A stretch of 64,000 nucleotides of DNA from Psococerastis gibbosa (lineage: Eukaryota; Arthropoda; Insecta; Psocodea; Psocidae): the NCBI GenBank assembly GCA_963971405.1, contig OZ020487.1, positions 38,661,039 through 38,725,038 on the forward strand, written 5' to 3'. How positions within the stretch are numbered: the first letter of the stretch is position 1; each line of letters starts with the position of its first letter. The notes under the pieces were generated by a model, which made no database searches, was not told where the DNA came from, and saw nothing but the letters and a program-made list of their open reading frames with translations. Both the position numbers and the translations under genes were made by a program. Shown in pieces: positions 43,158 through 55,107 of the stretch.

Positions 43158-43577
43158 GGCGTCAAGTCGATTTTTTAAACCTTTTTAACGGAGGAAGGTT
43201 AATTAATTTTTACATATGGTATTCAAAAATTTGTGAAAAGGTGGGGGTATTTAACTTTCTTCCACAATTTTTGAAAAGGCAATTTCGACTTAGCTCCTTC
43301 ATCCACAAGACCCTTTAATTTACTGTTTTGAACTATGTTTTTGTTTAGAAATAAACCTATTGTAAGTGCAACCTATTAATTAATCTGCAAAGAGTTGAGA
43401 AAGCTCCTGAAAAAGATCCCTTTCGTTTATTCAGAGGGCAGAGATTCCCGAATACTTTGTATTTTTGATTGAATTAATTAAGTAATCGTTCCACAGCCAC
43501 AAAGATATGAAAATGGTTTTTGGAAAAATGAATTTAAAATATACAAGCTTTCGCAGTAAATATGCATTTTCGCACCT
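43158..43577. other. No gene; flank shared with 50668-50745
   Basis: The last 75 bases recur inverted just after repeat P copy 5. Confidence 0.5.
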
Positions 43578-43759
43578 GCAGCCTGATCGAGGCGATTATA
43601 ATACCGGGGTTAAATAAATACCCTAGGATTATAACTGTAAACAAACAAATTTTGAATAAATTTTGATTTTGAAAGTGCTATTCAAAATTTGTTTGTTTAC
43701 AGTTATAATCCTAGTGTATTTATTTAACCCCGGTATTATAATCGCCTCGATCAGGCTGC
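43578..43759. repeat. Repeat P, copy 3: fold-back form (182 bp)
   Basis: Both halves are the same half-unit in inverse orientation, meeting at AATAAATTTTGATTTTG. Unlike the other copies it is an almost perfect hairpin end to end. Confidence 0.85.
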
Positions 43760-43787
43760 AGGCTGCTGATTTATTATTGCTGTATAG

Positions 43788-45270
43788 CAAGGCCGTAGGC
43801 AAGGGGGGGGGGGGGCTTATTGTGTAGCGTGCAACCCTACCTTTTTATATGTGTATCCAGTTTACTGGATATACTAAATCTTAATATTACGATTACATAT
43901 CTTCTTATTATTATTTATTAAATTTTTTCAATTTATTTATTTATTTGTAAATCCGCCATATTTGTTTTGTTCAATTAACCAACCTCCAAATATCACATTC
44001 GGTTTAAAATAAATTAATTTTTCTATCTTTTATTATTATTCACAATTTAATTATCGCCAGATCTTTTAAAATCACAAAATCATAAAGTATCTATTATTAT
44101 TTATTTCTATTTATTAATAAAAATACTTTTATTATTATTATTATTACTTTAAAAAAGTTTTTGACGAGAGGTTGGCGGCCGGTTGAATTTGCGGTGGCTT
44201 GTTAGAAAATGTTACGAAAAAGGATGGCCGAGAATTTCTTATAACCCGATTTGGATTTAAAAAAAAAGAAAAAAAGAAATGAGATTTTAAAGAAGGAAGA
44301 AGTCATAAGGATGATGGCTGGCAGGAGTTGTGGTGGCATGGATTTGATTTCGACGATGATGGGCTAAACCCCACCCGGAAGGGGGTGTTCGGACTCCGCT
44401 CCCTCCTCAGCCCAGACAATGTGACGATTTAGGATTGAGCCATGAGGTGATCGCTTACTTTTTATTTATTGGAGACGCTTATTGGCCACGCTACTACAGG
44501 TGCTCTATTTTTCTATATCTTAGGGTTTCATAATTCTATCAAGAATATAATTTCTGTTAATTAAATCTTGTTGTAATTATTTCACAACATTCATTCCTCG
44601 ATCCTACAGCCTCTCCTAAAGAACCCTAAGCCGGGGAGAAAACGCAACAATTGGGCTGCAGCCCCCCCCCCCCCCCCGAAATGAAAACTTTTGAAAAACA
44701 TTTCCGCCGGGGGAGACCCTCGGGCCCCCCTGTTTGCAGATATATGAATATGCATGCCTTTGTAAGCTTTGCTGCTGTAAAACCCCACTGTTTTGCACTT
44801 ATATGTGGATTTTTTTCCCCGGGGGAGGCCCCCTCTGGTTTAAATGCAATATTATTTCTATGAGTAAGTATTCCGTTGTAAGCTTTGTAAAATTTATCTT
44901 TTGCTGCTGTTAAAATGCGTAAAACCCCACTATTTTGCACTAATATTTTCAAATTTTCCCCCGGGGGAGACCCCCGAACCCCCATTTGGGTTGAAATGCA
45001 ATATTATTTCTATTCAATCTAAACCGTCGTAATGGTAACATTAGGATTTAGTCCGCATTTCCGCAAAATATTGTGTGTCAGTGTTCGCACCAAAACTAAG
45101 TCCGCCTAGAAATTGACGTTTGGTGTGCCTATGCTATCATATATACTCAGTAACACCATAACCTCAAAAGAATACACTAGATACAATTGAATTCAAGAAA
45201 AATTTTTTACACTGGATAGGATCACAGTTGCCGCAGCCACCCCCGAAAAAAAATCCTGGCTACGGGCTTG
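43788..45270. mobile_element. hAT nonautonomous element (1483 bp), perfect 8-bp duplication
   Basis: CAAGGCCGTAGGCAAGG ... CTGGCTACGGGCTTG, flanked by CTGTATAG (43780-43787, 45271-45278). The right half holds repeated modules with TTTTCCCCCGGGGGAGACC and AAAACCCCACTNTTTTGCAC, related to those in the element at 21257. No transposase. Confidence 0.88.
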
Positions 45271-45462
45271 CTGTATAGAAACACGATAAAGTGCATTAAA
45301 CAGTTTTTACTATACCTGACCCCACGATTGCATTGCACTTGGAACACTTATAAAAATCGAATAAACTCGGTGTTCCGCTTATGAAAGTTTTCGAATAAAC
45401 AAAGTGTTCCAAGTGCCATCCTATATCGTGGTCGGGTAATATCATAGAATAGTCGTACATCT

Positions 45463-45633
45463 GCAGCCTAATCGAGGCGATTATAATAACAGGGTTAAAT
45501 AAATACCCTAGGATTATAACTGTAAACAAACAAATTTTGAATTGCACTTTCCATTATAAAATTATCTTGTTTACATTCTTAATACCAGGGGATTAAATAA
45601 ATACTGGTATTATAATCGCCTCGATCAGGTTGC
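45463..45633 (-). repeat. 171-bp palindromic repeat P, copy 4
   Basis: GCAGCCTAATCGAGGCGATT ... CGATCAGGTTGC; same orientation as the copy at 20604. Confidence 0.85.
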
Positions 45634-47072
45634 TGAGGTGGGTAAATAGTCTGTATTTTTTAGAAAGCTTGTAGCCTATTTTCTATATCTTTTTTTATAT
45701 CTTTGCTGCTGTGAAACCATTAACCAATCAATTAATTGGAAACTACTGCTTACAAAATATTTGGGAATTTCTGTCTGAAATATATAAAAATTTTGAATTG
45801 TTAAGACAACTCTGCAGGTTAATAATAAAGGCTAATAAAGCCATAAGTCGCATGAGAGATACTGTAATGATAGTAATTGCCAAGTAATAATACTTGAATG
45901 GGAGGTGTTCGACCCTGAATGGAGTTAGTTTAGCTATCATAGAGATACTTGTCATTGTTTGCATAATAAACCTACTAACGTAGGCTGCACCTCAATACCA
46001 TTTTCTGAACCGTATAATTTAGTATACTGTCTTGAGCGTCATAGCTGTCGGTGTTTAACTCTGGGCCGAATATTATATAAACTTATTTAAATTTCTTAAT
46101 CAGTAATTTTTATAAGCTATATTTTTATTTTTTGTTAAATAAAAAATTTCACCAGAGCTCACTCAGTGTTTCCGCCTATATTTAGACCCATATTATTTAG
46201 ATATAAAAAGAATAGAAATCATCAGCTTTATGAAAATTTATGAATATTATATATTAAATTTAATATTATATTTTAATAGTTGCAAAATAATTAATGATAA
46301 AATAGTAATTTAGCTTTATCTCGGTCTCCCACTCTACTAAAAATAAGACCACCCCGCTCTTGTAAGCGCGTTATTTTGTGGGGATTTTTTTTATTTTTAA
46401 TAAACGCCGGGGGGGGGGGGGTCACGAAAACTCCTCTCCAGTCCATGAGCATTTCTACATCACTATAATGGTAATCCAAAGAAGCGACATTTCATGGAGA
46501 AAATGCAACTTGACATACAAAAGCCAACGTTTTTAGAGGGAAGAAAACTACTTTTTTTTGTGAGGTCTTATGCAAGGAAGACGAGTAAACGGAAAAAGAA
46601 AATGAGAAGTCTCGTCGAGGCAGATTGTATCTTCAGGGATGCATGAAAAATCCGCTCCTTAGATGATGATGAAAAAGCAGTAAAATGCAGCAGAACCTTA
46701 TTGAACGTCTTATATGGGAGTGACTGTGCACTTGAGGGAAACTAACTTGCATCCTGTAGAGAGGGCGCCTTTGTTATTTTTTCTGCTGCAAGATGCCACT
46801 TCCTTCCCTGCCATTGAGAGAAGTGCTAGTGAGAGTGGAAGGGGTGAACTTGGCTGTGCTTCAAGACAAAGGCCAATTAAGTTTGTACAACAGCTGGGAA
46901 AGGACGTAGGGTGTGAAGATGGAGAACACGTGGAGTGGGTTTGGTATACCTATTGTCTAGTATTGGTTTTAGAACACGCCTATTGGTAGCGGAGCTGAAT
47001 TATGACAGCCTTTTCCGATAGGATTTTATGGCTTTGAGGATCAGCAGCCCTATGATGGCGATTTGGGATTAA
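45634..47072. other. No gene recognised; G run near 46410
   Basis: Open frames here are short and without motifs. Confidence 0.35.
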
Positions 47073-47197
47073 GGCGGCTATTCCACTTGTCAATATTCCG
47101 TCATTTGTGTATCAATAATTTATGAGATGACATAGCATAGAGTAAAGAAAAGATCTCATCAATTATTGAAGAAAAATTTACAAGTGGAATAGCCGCC
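47073..47197. mobile_element. PIF-like hairpin MITE (125 bp)
   Basis: GGCGGCTATTCCACTTGT and its inverse; TAA on the left, TTA on the right. It lacks the shared core, the shortest member seen. Confidence 0.72.
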
Positions 47198-47229
47198 TTA
47201 GAACATTTCATGCTGTTTTAAACCATTAC

Positions 47230-47455
47230 TTAAATAAATAAATAAATAAGGACTTTTTTGTTCTATTACTAAGCCAACCTAGCGGAGTTAGGGCTATAAA
47301 GCCCTCTCTTACACTCAACTAAGAAAGCCCGGGACCGCCTGCTTTACATGCCCTCCGAAGCATGGCCAGAAAATGTAGGAAGTGTAGGACTCGAACCAAC
47401 AACCTTTCGGGTGAAAGTCAGAGTCCGTACCACTACTCTACATGTCCCGACCTTG
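47230..47455 (-). repeat. tRNA-derived SINE copy
   Basis: Complete from tail (AAATA)n to head (box B GGTTCGAGTCCT, box A-like GTAGAGTAGTGG). No clear target duplication. Confidence 0.82.
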
Positions 47456-48116
47456 CACAACTGCAAGCTAGGACTTACTGATATACGATACACCCACCGA
47501 GTTATTTGTGCGTTAGCGTGGAGTGGCAAACTGCTACCAAGATCGTCAGTGCGGCCCCAACGAAAACTCCAGAATCTATTCTCAATCCCTTACAATTAAC
47601 CATCAAATAAAACGTTTCATTGAGAAATCAACTATGGACATTTAATTGTATTAGCTAGCCTCCGTGGGAGTCGTCTCGTCGGTACTTTCTCAAAATAAGA
47701 AACAGCCGTTCTCTATGGTAACCATTACATAAATGGAATGTGAGCGAGAGTCTACTTAGACTGAAGAAGTCAATCAAGGAGACAGTTAGGTCTGAAAAAA
47801 CAGACGGGCAAGGTTTAATTGAAAAGTAACTAATCAACGGTATTGTCCCAGTTAGAGTAATATGGCATCGGTCACAGTCGCTATCACCGTTATCCTGGAG
47901 ATCTTGTCCAGTTGCTGGAACCTTGGCTACTTAAGAGTGAGGTACTGTTTCCACCGCGCAAGCTAAACATTCACTTAATTTTTGTGGATTTGACGTATTA
48001 GCCATGGCCTCAGAATTGTAGGAGCAACTGCAGCCGAAGAAGGACAGAATCGCAAAGAGTGGAAGAGAACCTGACTTATCGCTGACCCCCCCCAGGTCGG
48101 ATCCAGCGGAGAATTT
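47456..48116. other. No feature recognised
   Basis: Nothing supported. Confidence 0.35.
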
Positions 48117-49025
48117 TAGTGTTCACCCAGTACCGGGACTCAGTACCGGTACCGAATCGGGGCCGGGACCGAGTTTATGTCCCGATTTCGGGACCGGTAC
48201 CACTAATTTCAGGACCGGTACCGGGACCGCGACCAATGAAGTCCCGGTCCCGAATAATAACTTTTAAATTTTGATTAGTCCATAGGGTTGATGCACTGAT
48301 TGCAAGCTTAACATCTCTTGTCTTGGTGCTCAGCTCAGGGCTTAGAAATGTCCTCGTGTAGTCTTATCCTTCCTGATTCTCTCTAAGATGTATCGGCACC
48401 GAAATAGTGGCTGTACGTAGTGTTCACCCGGCTCGGTCTCGGTCTCGCAACGAGACTACTTAAAAGTCTCGGTCTCGTGACCGAGACTCGAGACCAATAA
48501 AACGCGAGCGAGACCGGGACCTACTAGTCTCAGACTCGTCTCGAAATTGGACTTTCAAGAATCTGTAATAACAGTAATACAATACATTCTGTGCAATAAC
48601 TCAGTTGTCAGTCTGTCACTCGTATAATGACGCCCCTGCTGAACGAATGAATGATCTCTATCTATGGCCTATACACTATGTGTTTACACCAGGTTCGAAG
48701 TTTTGCTTAGCAATAGGCGATAATCTTGCTTATCTTCTATATATTCTATTCCTTGTGTTTGGTATTTTTGTGCGGGTGGGCGGTTATGAGTATATGAACA
48801 CTAATGAGGCAGCCATGAGCCAGCATAACATTATCAGTGCAGACGCTATAGGTATAGTTGAGTATAAGAAATATGAGGACCGCATTCTGTAAATAGTTTT
48901 CAACTCAGAAAAGCTTGCAGATTATGATTTTTGATTTTGCCAGGTGGTTTGTTGGTCCAATTTTTTTTTCACCCCAAGTAAAAGGCCAAAAAAATATTTT
49001 GGACCCATTTTAATGATTGTTTTTT

Positions 49026-49104
49026 GTTAATTGTAAGAGTGGGTCGGAAGGCCCAAAATTCGCCCACATGAAAATAAAGACAATTTTCTTTCTTTCCTTC
49101 TTTC
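49026..49104 (+). repeat. Short SINE-like tail repeat with TTTC array
   Basis: GTTAATTGTAAGAGTGGG ... CAAAATTCGCCCACATG ... (TTTC)n; a second copy is at 54633-54713. Confidence 0.75.
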
Positions 49105-49509
49105 AATATCCCATTGTCTCTTATAATTAAACATGCTTATAGCTTTTCAATTTAAATTATATTTAAAAATAAAAACGATAATTATTGTTGATACAAAAAT
49201 ATTTAATAGCATACGAAAAATCAAATTATGACATAATTCATTAAAAAAACTAATAATCATGTTTCTATATTTTGATAGCCATTATTATTACATACGCATC
49301 ACAGTATCAGCATTTATCCATAAGCCGTATATATTTGTGCCAGTGATGGCTTCAAGGGTGAAGACTAGATAAACTTGCCACGTAAAACAATTCAAATAGT
49401 TACTATAGCATGAAACCGCCCCCCCCCCCTTGAGAAATATTTCTGGGTCCCCCTTGGCGTGTGCTGAAGCACTGTCACAATCATTCTAAATGTAGAGCAT
49501 CCGATGTGT

Positions 49510-49618
49510 CAGTAGCGCCATTGGGGGGGGGGGGGGCGGTCGCCCTATGAAAAATATGTACTGTGTACCTATTTTAACCCTTCTTGTCCCCCAAGGAAAC
49601 ACGGCAATGGCGCTACTG
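49510..49618. mobile_element. hAT-like MITE, CAGTAGCGCCATTGG termini (109 bp)
   Basis: Inverted ends CAGTAGCGCCATTG / CAATGGCGCTACTG with a G run inside. No matching 8-bp duplication. It lies inside the 48117-50119 element. Confidence 0.7.
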
Positions 49619-50119
49619 TTTGAGGTCCACCTACTTGTAAGTAGAAGTGCTGGGACATCAGTCTTGTAGGGCCCCCCCCATTATTTATTCTTTTGTACAT
49701 ACATTTTGCAATTAATTGCAACAAGTATAATAAAATTGGTTCTTGACTTTTTTTTGGTTTAAGCGCGGGTCCCTGTTTGGAATTTGCGCTAGGAAATTGG
49801 GGATGTTTACCTATTATTTTATGGGAGAAGGTTATCCTTTCTTTTCGGTTTTTAGGTAGGGCCTACCGTGTGAAAAGGATATTTTGACGAAAAAAACAGG
49901 TGCCTACAGTATTTCATTCCACGCAAAATAGTTTTCTCATTTTTCAGTATTTTTTTGCAGTTTACAGTAGAATACAGTACTTAAAAAAATTGATAATGAT
50001 TCGTTAGCAATATTTGTCGGGACTTTCGGTACTTTCGGGACCGGGACCGGGACTAAGGCATTTTTTCGGGACCGGTACCACCCCAGTACCGTACCGGTCG
50101 CGGTCCCGGGCGAACACTA

Positions 50120-50496
50120 GAAAATTTAGAGGGGGGTCACTACTTGGCTTTAAAATTTAACTATATCGTATGCGTTATAATAGCTATACTTAGATCGGGC
50201 TTAGGCTTAGATTGTAGGCTCGAATCCCGCCAAGTCCAATTTTTTCCATTTCCTATAATTTCAGCTATACACCGCTAACACCTTGCTTGTAACCTATCGC
50301 CGTTAGAAACAACACCCCATCTAGCGTTGGCCAAAATGTAACGAACCAGCGGCTGTTCTCAAGCAAACTAACGAAATAACCTTACTCCGTCCCGTTCTGA
50401 AAAGATAATGCCACGGTCATATGCTAAACATCAATAACTCTATGCTGATTCTGGTGCCAGGGTAGTTTATAGTTTTTAAACGTATATTGTCGCTCA
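50120..50496. other. No gene recognised
   Basis: A box B-like GGCTCGAATCCC near 50218 is not accompanied by a foldable tRNA. Confidence 0.35.
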
Positions 50497-50667
50497 GCAG
50501 CCTGATCGAGGCGATTATAATACCGGTATTTATTTAATCCCCTGGTATTAAAAATGTAAACAAGATAATTTTATAATGGAAAGTGCTATTCACAATTTGT
50601 TTGTTTACAGTTATAATCCTAGGGTATTTATTTAACCCCGGTATTATAATCGCCTCGATCAGGCTGC
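50497..50667 (+). repeat. 171-bp palindromic repeat P, copy 5
   Basis: GCAGCCTGATCGAGGCGATT ... CGATCAGGCTGC. Its right flank is the inverse of the left flank of copy 3. Confidence 0.87.
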
Positions 50668-51821
50668 TGGTGCGAAAATGCATATTTACTGCGAAAGCTT
50701 GTATATTTTAAATTCATTTTTCCAAAAAACATTTTCAACAAAATTAGGCTAGCGGGTTCGCCTTAGCAAGAGCCAAGAGTGAAATGAAAACTTTAATTCT
50801 CACTGCTTTCATAATTTTGTCATTCTTCTTACATTCGTGACTAATGAGAAAGCAATATTTTTGGTCACCCCTAGCTTCAAACAATACTTGGTAATCAGTT
50901 GGTATCAAGCAAGGCTTTATTTATATCCCACCTAGGGCGTTTGGAATCCAACCGATATTGCACTCCCCCGCAATTCATTTGAGTAGGAATGTACCTAAAA
51001 AGAAACCCTAGCTGTATTGTTTGAAGAATTCATCCATTAATTCATTAATAAGTTACGTAAAAAAAATTGGACCCCCCCCCCCGAAATCAAAACCTGGCAC
51101 GGCCCTGCCACCCACGGATTTGGGGCAATGGTCAGCATACCGGTAAGGTGGAGAGTTGGGTTCCAATCCCGTTTCCGCCCATTTTTTCATGTCTTCTTTT
51201 CTCTAAGTGGAGTAGTTAACCTGAGTGTTAGTACAAGCACTAGGTACTTAACGGTACGAGCTACATGCAGTATAGAGTTGGTCAGCACCATGCCGCAATG
51301 TAAAGCTTTGAGAACTTGGGAGTGGAGACCCTATACTGAGAATATTACGTGATATTATTCCATGGCATTCGTTTATTTTTGTTCCATTTTTTCAAACATT
51401 AAATTGTGCGGCATGTCGGAGAAAAGTCTTAATTGTGATCAAAGGTAAAGTAAAAGACCCGAAAGGGACCGCCACCAGCCTTAAGAGACGCGTTGATGTG
51501 CGACAATTCATCATGGGAGATTTCAATGGCGCCACTCTGCAGTGTATTCAACAGGTTACGGACCCAGACACGGAAAAATTAATGTGGCCTTCCAGTCGAC
51601 ACTGATGGATTTGCCGCGTAGAAATCAAAGAATTCGTCTAATATACTGACAGTGCTATTTTTATGATTGCAAGGAAGAATCGACATACTGTGATGAAGTA
51701 TGGTTGTGAGGGGCCAGATATGATAGGTTTTTTTTTTATTCTCGTTGAATACTTTTTATATTTTTTGTAATATTTTTACTATGCCTGGACCTTATTTCGC
51801 TGCATATAATTTAATATATAT
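50668..51821. other. No gene; minor repeat traces
   Basis: 50668-50745 is shared with copy 3's flank. A C run and CTGGCACGGCCCTG near 51070-51110 look like a hAT right end. GGTTCCAATCCCG near 51163 resembles box B, but no tRNA is evident. Confidence 0.4.
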
Positions 51822-52202
51822 CGCTCATGCACGAGAAAAGTGACACATTTCTAAATATTGACTTTTGAGATAATTCCAATTTTAGTTCTGACCATTTTTT
51901 AGTTTTTACTTGTAGTACTATCGAGGCACGTAATACTTTTGAGATGTGACAGTTTACTTGAAAGAGTAGTGTAATTACCACGTCAACGTCTGGAGCACAT
52001 TCTGAATTATGTCAGTATTGCCAAACCCGAAGTAGTCAAACTTGACAATGGATCAGTGACAAAACGCAATCTTATGGAAACAAATTAAACTAGATATGTG
52101 ACACTACATTCATAAAATTCGCTATATTTTCCTCGACATTTTTGTATAAATAACTCAATTTTGCAATTTTTTGAAATGTGTCACTTTTCTCGTGCATGAG
52201 CG
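51822..52202. mobile_element. TIR element with perfect 30-bp ends (381 bp)
   Basis: The first 30 bases (CGCTCATGCACGAGAAAAGT...) are repeated exactly, inverted, at 52173-52202. No coding sequence. The target duplication is unclear in the AT-rich flanks. Only one copy in the window. Confidence 0.8.
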
Positions 52203-52660
52203 TTATATTCTCCATGATTTATACTAGAAAAATATCACTTTAAAATAATACACAAATAAAATAATTTTAAAATATCATTGAGACTTATGGAAAAATCAAC
52301 GCTTTGATATCATTGCAACTGGTGCTGCCATCTACAAAATGGCGTCACGAATGAACCTCATACGGGACGCGAAGCACTATACAGGACAATTATATCCGAA
52401 ACCAGACATTAAGGACATATAAAGATGCCCATAACATAATCAAGGATAGCTCTTAAGTCAGGCAAAAGAGAAAGATTGATAATAATATAAGGAGACCTCG
52501 AAAGTGATCCCCTCAGGTGACGGCAGAAATGACGGCACTAGAAAAGGAAGCACCGTTGGTAGACGGTTGGCAGATTGATGTGGTTGCATCGTTCCAAGTC
52601 ATTCCAGATGAAAGTAAAATGTTAGTATTTAAATGTCTAATTTGTATAGTAGATTAAAGG
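52203..52660. other. No feature recognised
   Basis: Nothing supported. Confidence 0.35.
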
Positions 52661-52850
52661 AGTAATATGGCATAGTGGTAGCTTGTTCGTACTTGTGCGA
52701 TTCTCTACACATCATGCCATTGGTGACCTGTTGTAACTCAACACAGGTATTACCTACAGAGGCGACTGAAGAGGTTATTCGGATACATTCATTGAATTTT
52801 GTGAATGCGAATAATCTTTTATAAAAATCTTTTAGGAGGTCATCCATACA
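52661..52850 (+). repeat. Second tRNA-like SINE family, copy 1
   Basis: ATGGCATAGTGGTAGCTTG (box A-like) ... GTGCGATTCTCTACAC ... GAGGCGACTGAAGAGG ... TACATTCATTGAATTTTG, parallel to the copy at 52981. Confidence 0.75.
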
Positions 52851-52980
52851 GTCAGTGACTGTTGTCTGTAGAGCCAGCCGTTTTTCTAAAGGGCTAGATA
52901 ACTGAGCAGCAGCACTGTACAAATAAAGGATGTCAATTAATGATTGGAAGTCAAATATACTTTTTATATTAATAAATCGC

Positions 52981-53160
52981 CTTCGATGGCCAGGTGGTAG
53001 CGTGCTTGTACATGTGCGAGTCTCTACACGCCATGCGATCGGAGACGTGTCGTTAAGTACCTTTTAGGTAACTTAGTGAGGCGACTGAAGAGGTCAATCG
53101 GGTACATTCATTGAATTGTTTGTATGGGATTAACCTTTTTTAAAAAAAAAAAAAAAAAAT
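52981..53160 (+). repeat. Second tRNA-like SINE family, copy 2, with A tail
   Basis: GATGGCCAGGTGGTAGCG ... GTGCGAGTCTCTACACGCC ... GAGGCGACTGAAGAGGTC, ending in a T run and an 18-base A tail near 53142-53159. Confidence 0.78.
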
Positions 53161-53245
53161 AGTAATAATAATTTTTTCATCAATAAATTGTTACATATAA
53201 AAATAATCAGACGTCCTACTGAATTAATGAAACCGCAAATGTCAG

Positions 53246-53439
53246 CAAGGGCGGATTTTGACTACAATTAAGGGGGGGGGGGGTCAGCAGGCAGATTCAG
53301 TGGATTATAACATTAAAAAACATTATTATTTTTAATTCCCACTGTAAACCCATAATATTATAATCAAGTGTAAGTTCATTTAATTTTGGGGGGTCCAGAC
53401 CCCCTGACCCCCCCCCCCCCCCCGTTAAATCCGCCCTTG
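53246..53439. mobile_element. hAT MITE, CAAGGGCGGATTT termini (194 bp), perfect duplication
   Basis: Inverted ends CAAGGGCGGATTT / AAATCCGCCCTTG flanked by AATGTCAG (53238-53245, 53440-53447). G and C runs next to both ends. Confidence 0.88.
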
Positions 53440-53447
53440 AATGTCAG

Positions 53448-53944
53448 AAATACACATGAAATGTGCATATGAAGGGAGCACGTATACTGTACACATAATA
53501 TGGGACATGGGTGCACCAGTAGGCACGAGCGATACTCTATACTTCCCGGTAAGGGGTCCGACCTACCGCATCTGGGGCTTCAAATTTCAATACGACAACC
53601 TAGCTCCAACAGGACATAAGTTAATTCACCTAGCATTGCAGCTATGCCGTTTTGCAGCGTAGTTTGGCTTGACAACGAAGCCCTGCAAGTAGTTATACGC
53701 CCAGACTTGATCGAAGATTATCTTATTCGCGTTACATAGTCTGCATTTCTTTTCCGCGCTAAGAGGTGACCTGTCTTACAATCATATTTTTTTTGGTCCG
53801 CAGATTGGGTTACATGAAGGGCTTTTAATTTACCACAATTTTAATTTGTTTTACACTTTTATAGAAATTTGATCTGCAATTGTTTTAGCTTCCCTATGGC
53901 CTATATCCACTAGGCTTAGTAGTAGCCTATTTACTTAAAAGTCA
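53448..53944. other. No feature recognised
   Basis: Nothing supported. Confidence 0.35.
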
Positions 53945-54790
53945 AGCTTGTGGTAGGCGAAATTATCGATTTCGAGATTCCAACGGATTCACACTTTTTA
54001 AGATCCCGAAAACCCAAAAAATAGTTTTTTACGAAATGGCTGTCCGTCGTCCCCTATCTATTCGTCGATTTGGGGGAAAACTACTCGATGGATTTTGATG
54101 GCAGTTGTCTTGTAGGTTCCCAAAAATCACATCTCGGGAGGGATTTTTTATTTTGGGCTAACAATTTGGGTAGATTCCCCAAAAAACTGATAACATCTTT
54201 TTTGTCGACAAAGGCTACAACAATTTTCTTTAAATTCACATGTATTGCAGTCGTTCTTAATGTAAACAATGTAAACAAACCACATCAGGTCGCTTTCCCC
54301 TAGTTCGGTTCTGGGGGCAAAAAAATAAAAAAGACTCAAATTTCATGAAAAATGACCAAAAATTTATTTTGCTGAGGAAACTTTCTATCTATGCTTTCTA
54401 ACTTCAGGTACGTTTTAGGAGTTGAATAGAGTAAAAAAACCGAACAGGTTGCTTTCCCAAGTATAGTTTGGTTTTGAATAAAAAATCATTTTTTGAAACA
54501 ATTATTGAAAATGCATACCATGCTTTGTAGTACTGTCTTGTACAATATACATCGATCAATTGTGCTTTGAGATAGGGAATGTCGAGGCAACCGAAATTTA
54601 ACGCTAAGACAATTATTTACCGTGGAAATTGGGTTAATTGTAAAAGTGGGCCGAAAGGCCCAAAATTCGCCCACATGGAAAATATAAGACAATTTTCTTT
54701 CTTTCTTTCTTTCATCTTATCTATCTCGGTACACATTCTAATTCATAAGGAAAGCATGTACGGGTCAATTGTACCGGTTCTTTGTTATAG
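53945..54790 (+). repeat. GTCT-array repeat family G, diverged copy
   Basis: GGCGAAATTATCGATTTCGA ... CGATGGATTTTGATGGCAG ... AAGGAAAGCATGTACGGGTC. Interrupted by the TTTC-tailed repeat at 54633. A second G end follows and is itself split by the SINE at 54890. Confidence 0.7.
54633..54713 (+). repeat. TTTC-tailed SINE-like repeat, copy 2
   Basis: GTTAATTGTAAAAGTGGGCC ... CGCCCACATGG ... (TTTC)n. Inserted inside repeat family G. Confidence 0.75.
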
Positions 54791-54889
54791 GGATAGACGA
54801 GGCAACTGAAATATAACCCTAGGACAATTTTTTTCCTCAAAATGATCTATTATGGTACTTATACTAATTGATAATAGGAAAGCATGTTA

Positions 54890-55107
54890 AATAATAATAA
54901 TAATAATTTTATTGTTTCTATTACTAAGCCAACCTAGCGAAGTTAGGGCTATAAAGCCCCCTCTTACACTAAACTAGGAAGACCAGGGACCGCCTGCTTT
55001 ACATGCCCTCCGAAGTATAGCCAGAAAATGTAGCCAGTGTGGGACTCGAACCAACAACCTTTCGGGTGAAAGTCAGAGTCCGTACTACTACGCAACATGT
55101 CCTGACC
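54890..55107 (-). repeat. tRNA-derived SINE inserted into repeat G end
   Basis: Complete SINE with an ATA-rich tail. It splits the G-family end GGAAAGCATGTT | CATGTTCTGATTAACTCGTA; CATGTT is repeated on both sides. Confidence 0.82.

Larger units (their letters stand above)
48117..50119. mobile_element. hAT nonautonomous element, TAGTGTTC termini (2003 bp)
   Basis: TAGTGTTCACCCAGTACCGG ... GGGCGAACACTA, flanked by GAGAATTT (48109-48116) and GAAAATTT (50120-50127). Both ends carry clusters of GGGACCGG/GGTACC palindromes. A second TAGTGTTCACCCGG terminus inside, at 48418, is followed by a cluster of CGGTCTCG/CGAGACC. No transposase. Confidence 0.8.

Noticed and set aside
50200-50240. Box B-like GGCTCGAATCCC
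   Set aside because: No matching 5' half of a tRNA upstream.
51128-51352. Possible tRNA or tRNA-like sequence around GGTTCCAATCCCG
   Set aside because: No cloverleaf can be drawn with proper acceptor and anticodon stems.
53441-53662. 73-codon + strand frame after the hAT MITE
   Set aside because: It starts within the target duplication and has no recognisable motif.
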